DNA of 64,000 nucleotides, taken from positions 3,286,001 through 3,350,000 of the forward strand of contig NZ_LR594671.1 in NCBI RefSeq assembly GCF_901827185.1, given 5' to 3'. The position numbers and the translations under genes are program-made. The notes below the pieces were generated by a model, which worked only from the letters and a program-made list of their open reading frames with translations, ran no database searches and was not told the origin of the DNA. Origin of the DNA: Variovorax sp. PBL-E5 (GTDB lineage: Bacteria > Pseudomonadota > Gammaproteobacteria > Burkholderiales > Burkholderiaceae_C). The stretch's first letter is position 1; every line of letters begins with the position of its first letter. Of the stretch, positions 25,522 to 32,983 are shown in pieces.

Positions 25522-25926
25522 ATGTTCAACCATATTCTTCTGGCGTACGACGCAACCGAGGCCTCGGATCTGGCCTTCGAGCGCGCATTGGCGCTGGCAC
25601 AGGAAGCCCACGCGCCTCTGCACGTCGTGGCGGTCGCATGGTCCGCGGAGGTGGAGACACACGCTTCGCTCGACCTGGCCCGCGCGCGATGCTGGGAGTC
25701 CCTGCAGCTGCTGCGCCGCAGGGGTGCCGATGCGCAGGTTCCTGTCGATGTGGAGGTCCTCGAGGGCGACTGCCCCACACAGATCGTCGCGGCCGCGGAC
25801 CGGCTCGGCGCCGACCTGCTCGTCATCGGCCACCGCAGACGCTCTCTGCTGAGCCGGCTGGCCGAGGCGTCGGTCGCCAAGCGCGTGATCGATCACGCGC
25901 ATTGCAGCGTGATGGTCGCGTGCTGA
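25522..25926 (+). CDS. Universal stress protein (UspA family)
   Basis: A 134-residue Usp domain. It starts with the usual strand ILLAYDATEASDLAFERALA and ends with the ATP-binding type loop GADLLVIGHRRRS (about 101-113), then the strand HCSVMVAC. The G-2x-G-9x-G(S/T) signature is incomplete (GHRRRS lacks the first spacing), so nucleotide binding is uncertain. A strong AAAGGAG ribosome site lies 8 nt before the ATG, which fixes the start. It lies about 105 nt behind DUF190 and may belong to the fluoride-induced transcript. Confidence 0.9.
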   Translation: MFNHILLAYDATEASDLAFERALALAQEAHAPLHVVAVAWSAEVETHASLDLARARCWESLQLLRRRGADAQVPVDVEVLEGDCPTQIVAAADRLGADLLVIGHRRRSLLSRLAEASVAKRVIDHAHCSVMVAC

Positions 25927-25988
25927 ATCGCGCACTGCGCAGCGCGCGATTCCCATCGGCAAGCTGCCCCGGGTTGCGCTGACGCCAT

Positions 25989-26013
25989 GAAAAACGGGCC
26001 CCAAGGGCCCGTT
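25989..26013 (-). terminator. Rho-independent terminator
   Basis: On the minus strand, ACGGGCCC and GGGCCCGT form an 8-bp stem around a 3-nt loop (TTG), followed by TTTT. It serves the 116-residue protein gene ending at 26036. On the plus strand it may also slow transcripts from the Usp gene. Confidence 0.85.
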
Positions 26014-26035
26014 CGTCTCTGCTGCCGAGGCGTGC

Positions 26036-26386
26036 TTACAGCGCAGCCTGACGGGTCAGCGAAACCTTCGGCTTGTAGTAGGCCGCCGGCACCTGGTCGC
26101 GGTAGAACGCGCGGCGGTCGAGGCTTTGCAGCGGGTTGTGCGCGGTCGCCACGGCCTGGGCGCGGACCGTCGCGCGGTCGGCGCTGGAAGCGACGGCCAC
26201 GACACCGGAGTTGGCGCCTTCGGCATAGGGATTGGCGCTGTGCGCTGCAACGACCGCTTCGGCCGCGACATCGGCACGATTGGCCGACGAGGTCAGCGCA
26301 TGCACGCCCTCATAGGTTTCTGCATGAGCACCGGCAACGGCCAGCACGGAGAACGCAGCAGCGGCGAGGATCTTCGAGGTCTTCAT
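26036..26386 (-). CDS. Small secreted repeat protein (DUF4148-like)
   Basis: A 116-residue exported protein with a signal peptide (MKTSKILAAAAFSVLAVAGA, cleavage after AHA at about residue 22). The mature part has two imperfect copies of a unit of about 35 residues: SSANRADVAAEAVVAAHSANPY and SSADRATVRAQAVATAHNP-type sequence. Each is an amphipathic helix with R-A-x-V and A-x-A-V-x-A-A-H. Similar proteins are common in Comamonadaceae and Burkholderiales, and some are misnamed as helicases. An AAGGA ribosome site and a strong terminator frame it as a single-gene unit. Function is unknown. Confidence 0.82.
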   Translation of the reverse strand: MKTSKILAAAAFSVLAVAGAHAETYEGVHALTSSANRADVAAEAVVAAHSANPYAEGANSGVVAVASSADRATVRAQAVATAHNPLQSLDRRAFYRDQVPAAYYKPKVSLTRQAAL

Positions 26387-26511
26387 TTCAGTTCCTTCAC
26401 AAGGGTTGATCGGTGAGATGAAGTGTGAGCCGAAATACCTCGGGAAAACCCTTGAAAAAAGAACCGCAGCGTTCGCACCCCGGAAACAATGGGCGGCTGC
26501 CGATGCGCCGA

Positions 26512-27417
26512 TCAGCCTCCCGCGCCGGCACGCCGCAGCCGCTGCAACGCAGCCTCGGCATGGCCCACGAACCGGCGTGCCAGCAGCGAGCCCGCGAAGC
26601 TCTCGTTGGTGACCGCGAACACGTCGAACGAGGGCGCCTTCGCGATCGGCCGGAAGCCGAGCCGGTCGGTCATGCAGCCGCGCGCCGTCAGGTCGTCGAC
26701 GATGGCGACGCCGGCACCGCAAGCCGCCATCGCGCACGCGGCCTGGCCGGCGCGGACCTCGATCGGCGCATCGGGTTCGCAGCGGTGCCGTGCGCACCAG
26801 TCGGCAATGATGCGGCCCTGCGGCGTGTCGGCGCTGAAGGCGATCAGGCGCTCCCGGAGGATGTCGCGCGGACTCAGCGAACGACGTTGCTCGAAGGGAT
26901 GGCCCTTGGGGAACACGCAGGCCAGTGTCCAGCGGCCGATCGGCTTCGACGTCAGGAGCGCATCGTCGATCGGCAGCGTCGAGATCGCCACGTCGGCCTC
27001 GTGCGCGACAAGGCGCTTGACCATCTCGCGCGCCGCCAGGATCTCCAGGTAGATGCGCGCCGCGGGAAACTGCTGCGTCAGCGCCGCGATCGCGCGCGGC
27101 ACCATCTCCAGGCCGGTGCTCGGACTGGCGAGCACGCGCAGCGTCAGGAGCTTGCCCGACTTCAGCGCCAATGCGCACTCGTCGATGCGCGCGACGCCGC
27201 GGTAGACCTGTTCGACTTCGGCGAACAGCGCCTGCGCCTCGGGCGTGGCGAGCAGCTTGCCCTTGCGGCGCTCGAAGAGGCTGAGGCCGAGCTGCAATTC
27301 CACATGGGCCAGCATGCGGCTGATGCCGGGCTGCGACACGTGCAGCAGCCGCGCCGCGTCGGTCACCGAGCCGGCCAGCATGACCGCGCGGAACACTTCG
27401 ATCTGCCGCAGATTCAT
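26512..27417 (-). CDS. LysR-family regulator, module 2
   Basis: A 301-residue LysR regulator with an N-terminal winged HTH (residues about 2-60, LHVSQPGISRML) and an effector domain (about 90-295). It is paralogous to the module 1 regulator and placed identically: divergent from a Bug receptor gene over a 130-bp region with an ATAAC/GTTAT pair. It probably activates the 27548-31552 genes when their substrate is present. The gene body is complete and normal in composition. Confidence 0.95.
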   Translation of the reverse strand: MNLRQIEVFRAVMLAGSVTDAARLLHVSQPGISRMLAHVELQLGLSLFERRKGKLLATPEAQALFAEVEQVYRGVARIDECALALKSGKLLTLRVLASPSTGLEMVPRAIAALTQQFPAARIYLEILAAREMVKRLVAHEADVAISTLPIDDALLTSKPIGRWTLACVFPKGHPFEQRRSLSPRDILRERLIAFSADTPQGRIIADWCARHRCEPDAPIEVRAGQAACAMAACGAGVAIVDDLTARGCMTDRLGFRPIAKAPSFDVFAVTNESFAGSLLARRFVGHAEAALQRLRRAGAGG

Positions 27418-27449
27418 GCGCGTTCTCCTTCGGGCCCGCGTAGGGCTGG

Positions 27450-27514
27450 ATAACGCGATGTTATGGGATGCCGCATCCTTGGTATTGGAGGGTGTGGCCC
27501 GCGCTGTCTACCAT
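27450..27514 (+). promoter_or_regulatory. LysR operator and promoter of module 2
   Basis: ATAAC-GCGAT-GTTAT (27450-27464) is a perfect 5-5-5 inverted repeat. TTGGAG (27485-27490), an 18-nt spacer and TACCAT (27509-27514) form the promoter. The GTTAT start is 25 nt before the -35, the same as in module 1. Confidence 0.7.
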
Positions 27515-27547
27515 CGGCCGCAGCAATCACAAAGGCAGACAAGCAAG

Positions 27548-28567
27548 ATGACCCTTCCTTCGACCTTCAGCCGGCGGCCCGTGCCGGGCGTCACGCGGCG
27601 CACCGCGCTGTCCGCATTCGCGCTCGCGATCACCGCCGGCGCGAGCAGTGGCGCGCTGGCTGCCGACGCGTGGCCCAGCCACACGCTGCGCATCATCGTT
27701 CCCTTCGCGCCGGGCGGCGGTGCCGATGGCTCGGCCCGCGTGCTGGCCGAAGTGCTGGGGCCGCAGCTCGGCCAGTCGGTCATCGTCGAGAACCGACCGG
27801 GCGCCGGCAGCGCGATCGGTGTCATGGCCGCCGCGCAGAGCAAGGACGGCCACACGCTGCTCATGGGCAGCAACAGCATGGTGATCAATCCCGAGCTGAA
27901 TCCGAAGATCACCTACGACGTCGCGCGCGACTTCGACGCCATCGGCATGGTGTCGGCGCAGCCGCTGGTGCTGGTGGTGCCGGCCGGCTCGGACATCCGC
28001 TCGGTCGCCGACCTGGTCGCCAAGGCCAAGGCGAATCCGGGCAAGCTGAGCGCAGGCAACAGCGGCACCGGCACGCTCGCGCACCTGACCTCCGAGCTGT
28101 TCTCGATCCAGACCGGCACCTCACTGGTCGCCGTGCCCTACAAAGGCGAGAGCGCGCTGATGCCGGACCTGATCTCGGGCCTGGTGTCGCTGGGTTTTCT
28201 CAACCTGCCGAGCGTGCTCGTGCACATCCGCTCCGGACGGCTGCGCGCACTGGCCGTGTCGTCCGCGCAGCCGGTGCCGGAACTGCCGAACGTGCCGACC
28301 TTCCGCAGCCTCAAGCTCGAAAGCCTCGAGGTCGAGGGCTGGGCCGCGCTGCTGGCGCCCAAGGGCACGATTCCGCCCGAAGGCCTGATGAAGCTGGACA
28401 AGCTGCTCCAGGCCGCGCTCGCCTCCGACATCGTGAAGAAGCGATTCACCGGCCTGGGCGTGGCGCCCTTCGTGAAGGACCGCGAGGCCACGGCGCAGTA
28501 CCTCAAGGCCGAAGGCGAACGCTGGCGCCAGGTGATCAAGACGCGCGGCATCCAGCCGGAGAACTGA
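27548..28567 (+). CDS. Bug-family receptor, module 2
   Basis: A 339-residue periplasmic Bug/TctC receptor. Its leader is unusually long and contains a twin-arginine motif (TRRTALSAFALA, about residues 16-27) with cleavage near residue 39 (GALAAD), so export through Tat is likely, unlike the other three Bug proteins here. Family motifs IIVPFAPGGGADGSAR (about 49-64) and VENRPGAGSAIG (about 82-93) are intact. Its stop overlaps the next start (TGATG), so it is translationally coupled with the FAD oxidoreductase. Confidence 0.93.
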   Translation: MTLPSTFSRRPVPGVTRRTALSAFALAITAGASSGALAADAWPSHTLRIIVPFAPGGGADGSARVLAEVLGPQLGQSVIVENRPGAGSAIGVMAAAQSKDGHTLLMGSNSMVINPELNPKITYDVARDFDAIGMVSAQPLVLVVPAGSDIRSVADLVAKAKANPGKLSAGNSGTGTLAHLTSELFSIQTGTSLVAVPYKGESALMPDLISGLVSLGFLNLPSVLVHIRSGRLRALAVSSAQPVPELPNVPTFRSLKLESLEVEGWAALLAPKGTIPPEGLMKLDKLLQAALASDIVKKRFTGLGVAPFVKDREATAQYLKAEGERWRQVIKTRGIQPEN

Positions 28568-29868
28568 TGGACGCGAGCATGTTCGGCGCCGACGTGGTGG
28601 TGTGCGGGGGCGGCGTCGCCGGCACCATGGCCGCGGTGGCCGCCGCGCGCCAGGGCGCCACGGTGATCCTGGTGGAGCGCTATGGCTTCCTGGGCGGCAA
28701 CGCGACCGCCGGCGCGGTGGCGCAATTCAACAGCTGGCAGACCGCCAACGGGCGCAAGGTGGTGGCCGGCCTGGCCGACGAAGTGGTGCGGCGCCTCACG
28801 GCCTATGGCGGCGCGCGGCCGCACGACAGCTTCGTGATGTCGACCGGCCATCGCATGGACCGCGTCGAATACTCGCCCGAGCTGCTGAAGCTCGCGCTCG
28901 ACGACATGGTCGCCGAAGCCGGCGTGCGGCCGCTGCTGCATGCGAACCTGCTCGACGTCGAGACCGACGGCCGGCGCATCGCCGCGCTGCGCGTGCTGAC
29001 CAAGGGCGGCGTGCTGACGCTGCGCCCGCGCGTGCTGATCGACGGCTCGGGCGACATCGATGCGCTGAAGCGCGCGGGCGCGCGCTTTCTCGAACTCGAC
29101 GACGGCGCGGCGCTGCAGCCGGCCACGCTGATGTTCCGCTTCGGGCCGATCGACTTCGCGCGCTTCGGGGCGCTGTCGGGCGCGGAGATCGCCGCCCTCG
29201 CCCAGCGTGGCTTTGCCGAAGGCCGACTGGCGCGCGCCGCGCTGCATGCGAGCCGCGATCCGTATTCGACCGATGCCTGGTTCAACATCGGCCGCCTGGG
29301 CATCGATGCCACCGACCCGATGGCGCTCGGCGCCGCGGAGATCGAAGGCCGCCGCCAGGCCTGGAAGGCCGCGCACTTCCTGCACGACGCGGTGCCGGGC
29401 TGCGAGGACGGCCAGCTGCGTGCCTTCGCGGCCCAGGTCGGCGTGCGCGAGACGCGCCGTGTCGAAGGCGATCACGTGCTGACCGCGCAGGAGCTGGCGC
29501 AGCCGGTGCAGTTCGCCGACGCCATCGCGGCAGGCGCCTACCCGATCGACATCCACCCGGCCCAGGGCGGCGCGCTGCACTACTTGCCGATGGGCGACGA
29601 CCATGCCTACCAGATCCCCTACCGCAGCCTGATCCCCACCGCTTTCGACAACGCGCTGGTGGTCGGCCGCGGCATCTCGGCCACGCACGAGGCGCTCGCG
29701 GCGATCCGCGTGATGACGATCTCGATGGCGGTCGGCCAGGCCGCGGGCACGGCCGCGGCGATGGCGGCGATGACGACCACGTCGCGCAGCGGCGGCGCCG
29801 ACGTGCGTGCGGTCGACGTGCAGGCGCTGCGCGCGGCGCTGTTGGAGCGCGACGCGTTGTTGTCCTGA
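28567..29868 (+). CDS. FAD-dependent oxidoreductase, module 2
   Basis: A 433-residue FAD_oxidored-type flavoprotein. The dinucleotide fold is VVVCGGGVAGTMAAVAAARQ (about residues 9-28), then VERYGFLGGNATAG (about 37-50). LIDGSGDIDALKRAG (about 157-171) and the C-terminal VVGRGISATHEALAA complete the FAD site. It is shorter than the module 1 enzyme and only distantly similar. Translation is coupled to the Bug gene by a 1-nt overlap. It is probably a catabolic dehydrogenase acting on the compound bound by the receptor, and the substrate is unknown. Confidence 0.88.
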   Translation: MDASMFGADVVVCGGGVAGTMAAVAAARQGATVILVERYGFLGGNATAGAVAQFNSWQTANGRKVVAGLADEVVRRLTAYGGARPHDSFVMSTGHRMDRVEYSPELLKLALDDMVAEAGVRPLLHANLLDVETDGRRIAALRVLTKGGVLTLRPRVLIDGSGDIDALKRAGARFLELDDGAALQPATLMFRFGPIDFARFGALSGAEIAALAQRGFAEGRLARAALHASRDPYSTDAWFNIGRLGIDATDPMALGAAEIEGRRQAWKAAHFLHDAVPGCEDGQLRAFAAQVGVRETRRVEGDHVLTAQELAQPVQFADAIAAGAYPIDIHPAQGGALHYLPMGDDHAYQIPYRSLIPTAFDNALVVGRGISATHEALAAIRVMTISMAVGQAAGTAAAMAAMTTTSRSGGADVRAVDVQALRAALLERDALLS

Positions 29869-29937
29869 CCGCGGGGATTCGACTACGATGCAGAGCTTCA
29901 CCTCACCCACGCTTGCGCACAGTGATCAGGAGTCGCC

Positions 29938-30519
29938 ATGTCACGCGTTCGCCCCGAGAAGTTCGTTCATGTGGTCTATCGCACGCGCCGGTTCGACGCG
30001 ATGCTGCGCTGGTATGCCACCGTCTTCGATGCCCGCGTCCAGCATCAGGACCCGGTTCTGGCTTTTCTGACCTACGACGACGAACACCATCGCTTCGCCT
30101 TCATCAACATGGCGGCCCTGGACCCCGCGGGCGATCAGATCGACCGCACCGGCGTGATCGGTGTCGACCACGTCGCGTACACCTACGCGACGCTGCGCGA
30201 CCTTTGCGAGAACTATGCGCAGCTCAAGGAGCTGGGCATCACGCCCTACTGGTGCATCCATCACGGCGTGACGGTGTCGATGTACTACGCCGACCCCGAC
30301 GGCAATCAGATGGAGTTCCAGGTCGACAGCTACGCCTCCAACGACGAGGCGAACGCCTTCATGAGAGGCCCGCACTTCGCCGAAAACCCGATCGGTGTCG
30401 AGTACGACCCCGACGAATTGCTGGCGCGTCTGCGCGGCGGCGAGGATGCCTCGACCTTCCTGCTGCGCAAGATTCATCAACCTGTATCGCCAGTACGTGG
30501 AACGGCGTCGCACCCGTGA
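29938..30519 (+). CDS. VOC-family protein (type I extradiol dioxygenase-like)
   Basis: A 193-residue vicinal-oxygen-chelate protein with two beta-alpha-beta-beta-beta modules. The 2-His-1-carboxylate metal triad of extradiol dioxygenases is present: His11 (KFVHVVY), His78 (GVDHVAY) and Glu126 (GNQMEFQVD). The second module also has IHHGV (about 107-111), typical of catecholic ring-cleavage enzymes. It could be a small dioxygenase or a lyase/isomerase. A CAGGAG ribosome site precedes the ATG. The 69-nt gap to the FAD gene holds a TACGAT box, so it may also have its own promoter. Confidence 0.88.
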   Translation: MSRVRPEKFVHVVYRTRRFDAMLRWYATVFDARVQHQDPVLAFLTYDDEHHRFAFINMAALDPAGDQIDRTGVIGVDHVAYTYATLRDLCENYAQLKELGITPYWCIHHGVTVSMYYADPDGNQMEFQVDSYASNDEANAFMRGPHFAENPIGVEYDPDELLARLRGGEDASTFLLRKIHQPVSPVRGTASHP

Positions 30520-30565
30520 GAGAACCGAGTTCGCCGCGGACGAACGTCCCGGCTGCCGCATCGCC

Positions 30566-31552
30566 ATGAAGCGCATCACCGTCATCGGCCCCGGTGCCAT
30601 CGGGGGCGTGATCGCCTCGCAGTTGCAGCGCAGCGGCACTGAAGTCAACCTGCTCGCCACGCCGCGCAGCGCGCGGGCGATCCGCGAGCATGGCCTGCGC
30701 CTGGTCGACAACGGCACGCTGCATGTCGATCATCCGCGCATCACCGACGATGCGCGCGCGCTGGGCGTGCAGGACCTGGTCCTGGTGTGCGCCAAGGGGC
30801 ATTCGCTGCTCACCGCCGCCGAGAGCTTCGCGCCACTGATCGGCCCCGAGACTGTCATCGTGCCGGCGCTCAACGGCATCCCCTGGTGGTTCTTCGAAGG
30901 CTTCGGCGGCGACCTTCAGGGCCGGCGCCTGCGCACGGTGGATCCGGCGGGCGACATCGAGCGCTTCCTGCCATCGCGCCAATGCCTGGGCTGCGTGGTG
31001 TACATCGCCTCCTGGGTCGATGCCGAAGGCGTGATCCGTCCCGGCGCGAGGCGCCGCCTGGTGATCGGCGACACGGCGGCCGGCGCGGCGCCCGACAGGC
31101 TGGAGCGCGTGGCCTCGCTGCTGGAACGCGCCGGCTTCGACATCCATCGTTCGGCGGACATCCGGCGCGAGGTCTGGCTCAAGCTCTGGGGCAACCTGAC
31201 GATGAATCCGCTCAGCGCGCTGACGGGCGCCGCCGTCGACCGGCTGGTGGGCGACCCCGCGACGCGCCAGCTCGCGGCCCGCATGATGGAAGAAGCGCGC
31301 ATCCTCGCCGAAGGCCTCGGCATCGCGCTGCCGATGAGCACCGAAGAGCGCCTCGCCGAACTCGACGTGCTGGGCCCGGTCAAGACCTCGATGCTGCAGG
31401 ATCTCGAAGCCGGCCGCGCGCCCGAGATCGACGCCATCGTCGGCGCGGTCGCGGAGATCGGCGACCTGCTCGGCATCGGCACGCCCTTCATCGATGCGGT
31501 GCTGGGCCTGGTGCGTCAGCTCGCGGTGACGCGCGTGCCGCCCGCGGCCTGA
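30566..31552 (+). CDS. Ketopantoate reductase-like (ApbA/PanE) dehydrogenase
   Basis: A 328-residue NADPH-type reductase of the 2-dehydropantoate 2-reductase family. The cofactor motif is VIGPGAIGGVIASQL (about residues 6-20). CAKGHSLLTA (about 75-84) holds the conserved Lys region, and the C-terminal domain has EVWLKLWGNLTMNP (about 207-220) with the second Lys and the Asn, plus TSMLQDLEAGRAPEID (about 276-291). It is unlikely to be the housekeeping PanE because it sits in a catabolic cluster. Reduction of another 2-oxoacid is more plausible. It ends 7 nt from the convergent dehydratase gene. Confidence 0.9.
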   Translation: MKRITVIGPGAIGGVIASQLQRSGTEVNLLATPRSARAIREHGLRLVDNGTLHVDHPRITDDARALGVQDLVLVCAKGHSLLTAAESFAPLIGPETVIVPALNGIPWWFFEGFGGDLQGRRLRTVDPAGDIERFLPSRQCLGCVVYIASWVDAEGVIRPGARRRLVIGDTAAGAAPDRLERVASLLERAGFDIHRSADIRREVWLKLWGNLTMNPLSALTGAAVDRLVGDPATRQLAARMMEEARILAEGLGIALPMSTEERLAELDVLGPVKTSMLQDLEAGRAPEIDAIVGAVAEIGDLLGIGTPFIDAVLGLVRQLAVTRVPPAA

Positions 31553-31559
31553 GGTCGCC

Positions 31560-32525
31560 TCAGCGGCCGCTCACCAGCGCGGCGAAGCGGGCCAGGTCGA
31601 CATTGCCGCCGCTCACGAGGATGCCGACGCGCGCCCCGCGGATCGCTTCGCCGGCCGCGCAGGCGGCCGCGAAAGCGAGGCAGCCGGTGGGCTCGACGAC
31701 CATCTTCATGCGCTCGGCGAAGAAGCGCATGCTCTCGACCAGCTGCGCGTCGCTCACCGTGAGGATGTCGTCCACGTCGCGCCGGATGATGCCGAAGGTG
31801 TAGTCGCCCAGGTGCTGTGTCTGCGCGCCGTCGGCGATGGTCTTGGGCGTGTCGATGTGCACGATGCGGCCCGCGCGCAGCGATTGCTGGCCGTCGTTGC
31901 CCGCCTCGGGCTCGACGCCGTAGACCTTGCAACCAGGTGCCAGCGCGCGCGCCGACAGCGCCGAGCCGCTGGTCAGGCCGCCGCCGCCGAGGCAGATGTA
32001 GAGCGCATCGAGCGGGCCCGCGTCCTCGATCAGTTCCTTGGCCGCCGTGCCCTGCCCCGCGATCACGTCGTGATGGTCGTAGGGCGGGATCAGCGTCATG
32101 CCGCGCTCGGCCGCGAGCCGGCGCGCGAGCGCCTCGCGGTCTTCGGTGAAGCGGTCGTACATCACGACCTCGGCGCCGTAGCCGCGCGTGGCGGCCAGCT
32201 TGGCGGCCGGCGCGTCGGTCGGCATCACGATCACGGCCGGCATGCCGAGCAGGCTGGCCGACAGCGCCACCGCCTGCGCATGGTTGCCGGACGAGAACGC
32301 GATCGCGCCGCCCTTGCGCTGCGCCGCGTCGAAGCGCGACAGCGCATTGAACGCACCGCGGAACTTGAAGGCGCCCATGCGCTGGAAGTTCTCGCACTTG
32401 AAGAAGAACTGCGCCCCCCATCGCGCGTCCGCGGTGCGCGAGCGCAGCACCGGCGTGCGATGGGCATGGCCTTCGATCCGCGCGGCCGCGGCGATCACGT
32501 CGTCGTAGGTGGGAAGAGAATTCAT
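31560..32525 (-). CDS. Threonine/serine dehydratase-like PLP enzyme
   Basis: A 321-residue fold-type II PLP enzyme related to threonine dehydratase, serine racemase and threo-3-hydroxyaspartate dehydratase. The PLP Lys sits in FKCENFQRMGAFKFRGA (about residues 40-56), the substrate loop is SSGNHAQ (about 78-84) and the phosphate-binding loop GGGGLTSG (about 178-185). There is no C-terminal ACT domain, so it is a catabolic and not an isoleucine-feedback enzyme. I choose the ATG at MNSLPTYDD because TAAGCT lies 7 nt upstream, although an in-frame Met lies ten codons earlier. Confidence 0.9.
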   Translation of the reverse strand: MNSLPTYDDVIAAAARIEGHAHRTPVLRSRTADARWGAQFFFKCENFQRMGAFKFRGAFNALSRFDAAQRKGGAIAFSSGNHAQAVALSASLLGMPAVIVMPTDAPAAKLAATRGYGAEVVMYDRFTEDREALARRLAAERGMTLIPPYDHHDVIAGQGTAAKELIEDAGPLDALYICLGGGGLTSGSALSARALAPGCKVYGVEPEAGNDGQQSLRAGRIVHIDTPKTIADGAQTQHLGDYTFGIIRRDVDDILTVSDAQLVESMRFFAERMKMVVEPTGCLAFAAACAAGEAIRGARVGILVSGGNVDLARFAALVSGR

Positions 32526-32621
32526 GCCCCACAGCTTAGCGCCTGTCGAAATCATGGCTTGCCAGCCGTCATTGGAATGAGCGATCCTGCTCTGCGTCCT
32601 TTTTCATGATCGAGGTGTCCC

Positions 32622-32981
32622 ATGGAATACATGCTGATGTTCTACCAACCCCCCTCCGACTTCGCACAGCGCGGCAAGGCCGAAGCCGAGGCCTACATGG
32701 CCGGCTGGATGTCGTACGTCACCGCGGTCCGGCAATCCGGCATCTCGAAGACCGGCTACGGCCTGCAGCCGCCGATGACCGGCACCACGCTGCGCGTGCG
32801 CGGCGACAAGCGCCAGGTGCAGGACGGCCCCTTCGCCGACACCAAGGAACAACTGGGCGGCTACTTCGTGATCGACGTGCCCGATCTCGACACCGCGCTC
32901 GAATGGGCTGCGCGCGCCCCCTGCGCCACCACCGGCGGCGTGGAGGTGCGGCCGGTGTTCATGACACCCAACGGCGCGTGA
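32622..32981 (+). CDS. YciI-like DGPF domain protein
   Basis: A 119-residue ferredoxin-like (YCII) protein with the DGPF motif in VQDGPFADTKEQLGG (about residues 66-80) and a typical start MEYMLMFYQ. Such proteins are commonly encoded next to an ECF-like sigma factor with a C-terminal extension, as here. They are thought to be part of the same signalling unit, but the ligand is unknown. GAGGTG precedes the ATG. The stop overlaps a possible GTG start of the sigma gene. Confidence 0.93.
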   Translation: MEYMLMFYQPPSDFAQRGKAEAEAYMAGWMSYVTAVRQSGISKTGYGLQPPMTGTTLRVRGDKRQVQDGPFADTKEQLGGYFVIDVPDLDTALEWAARAPCATTGGVEVRPVFMTPNGA

Positions 32982-32983
32982 GC

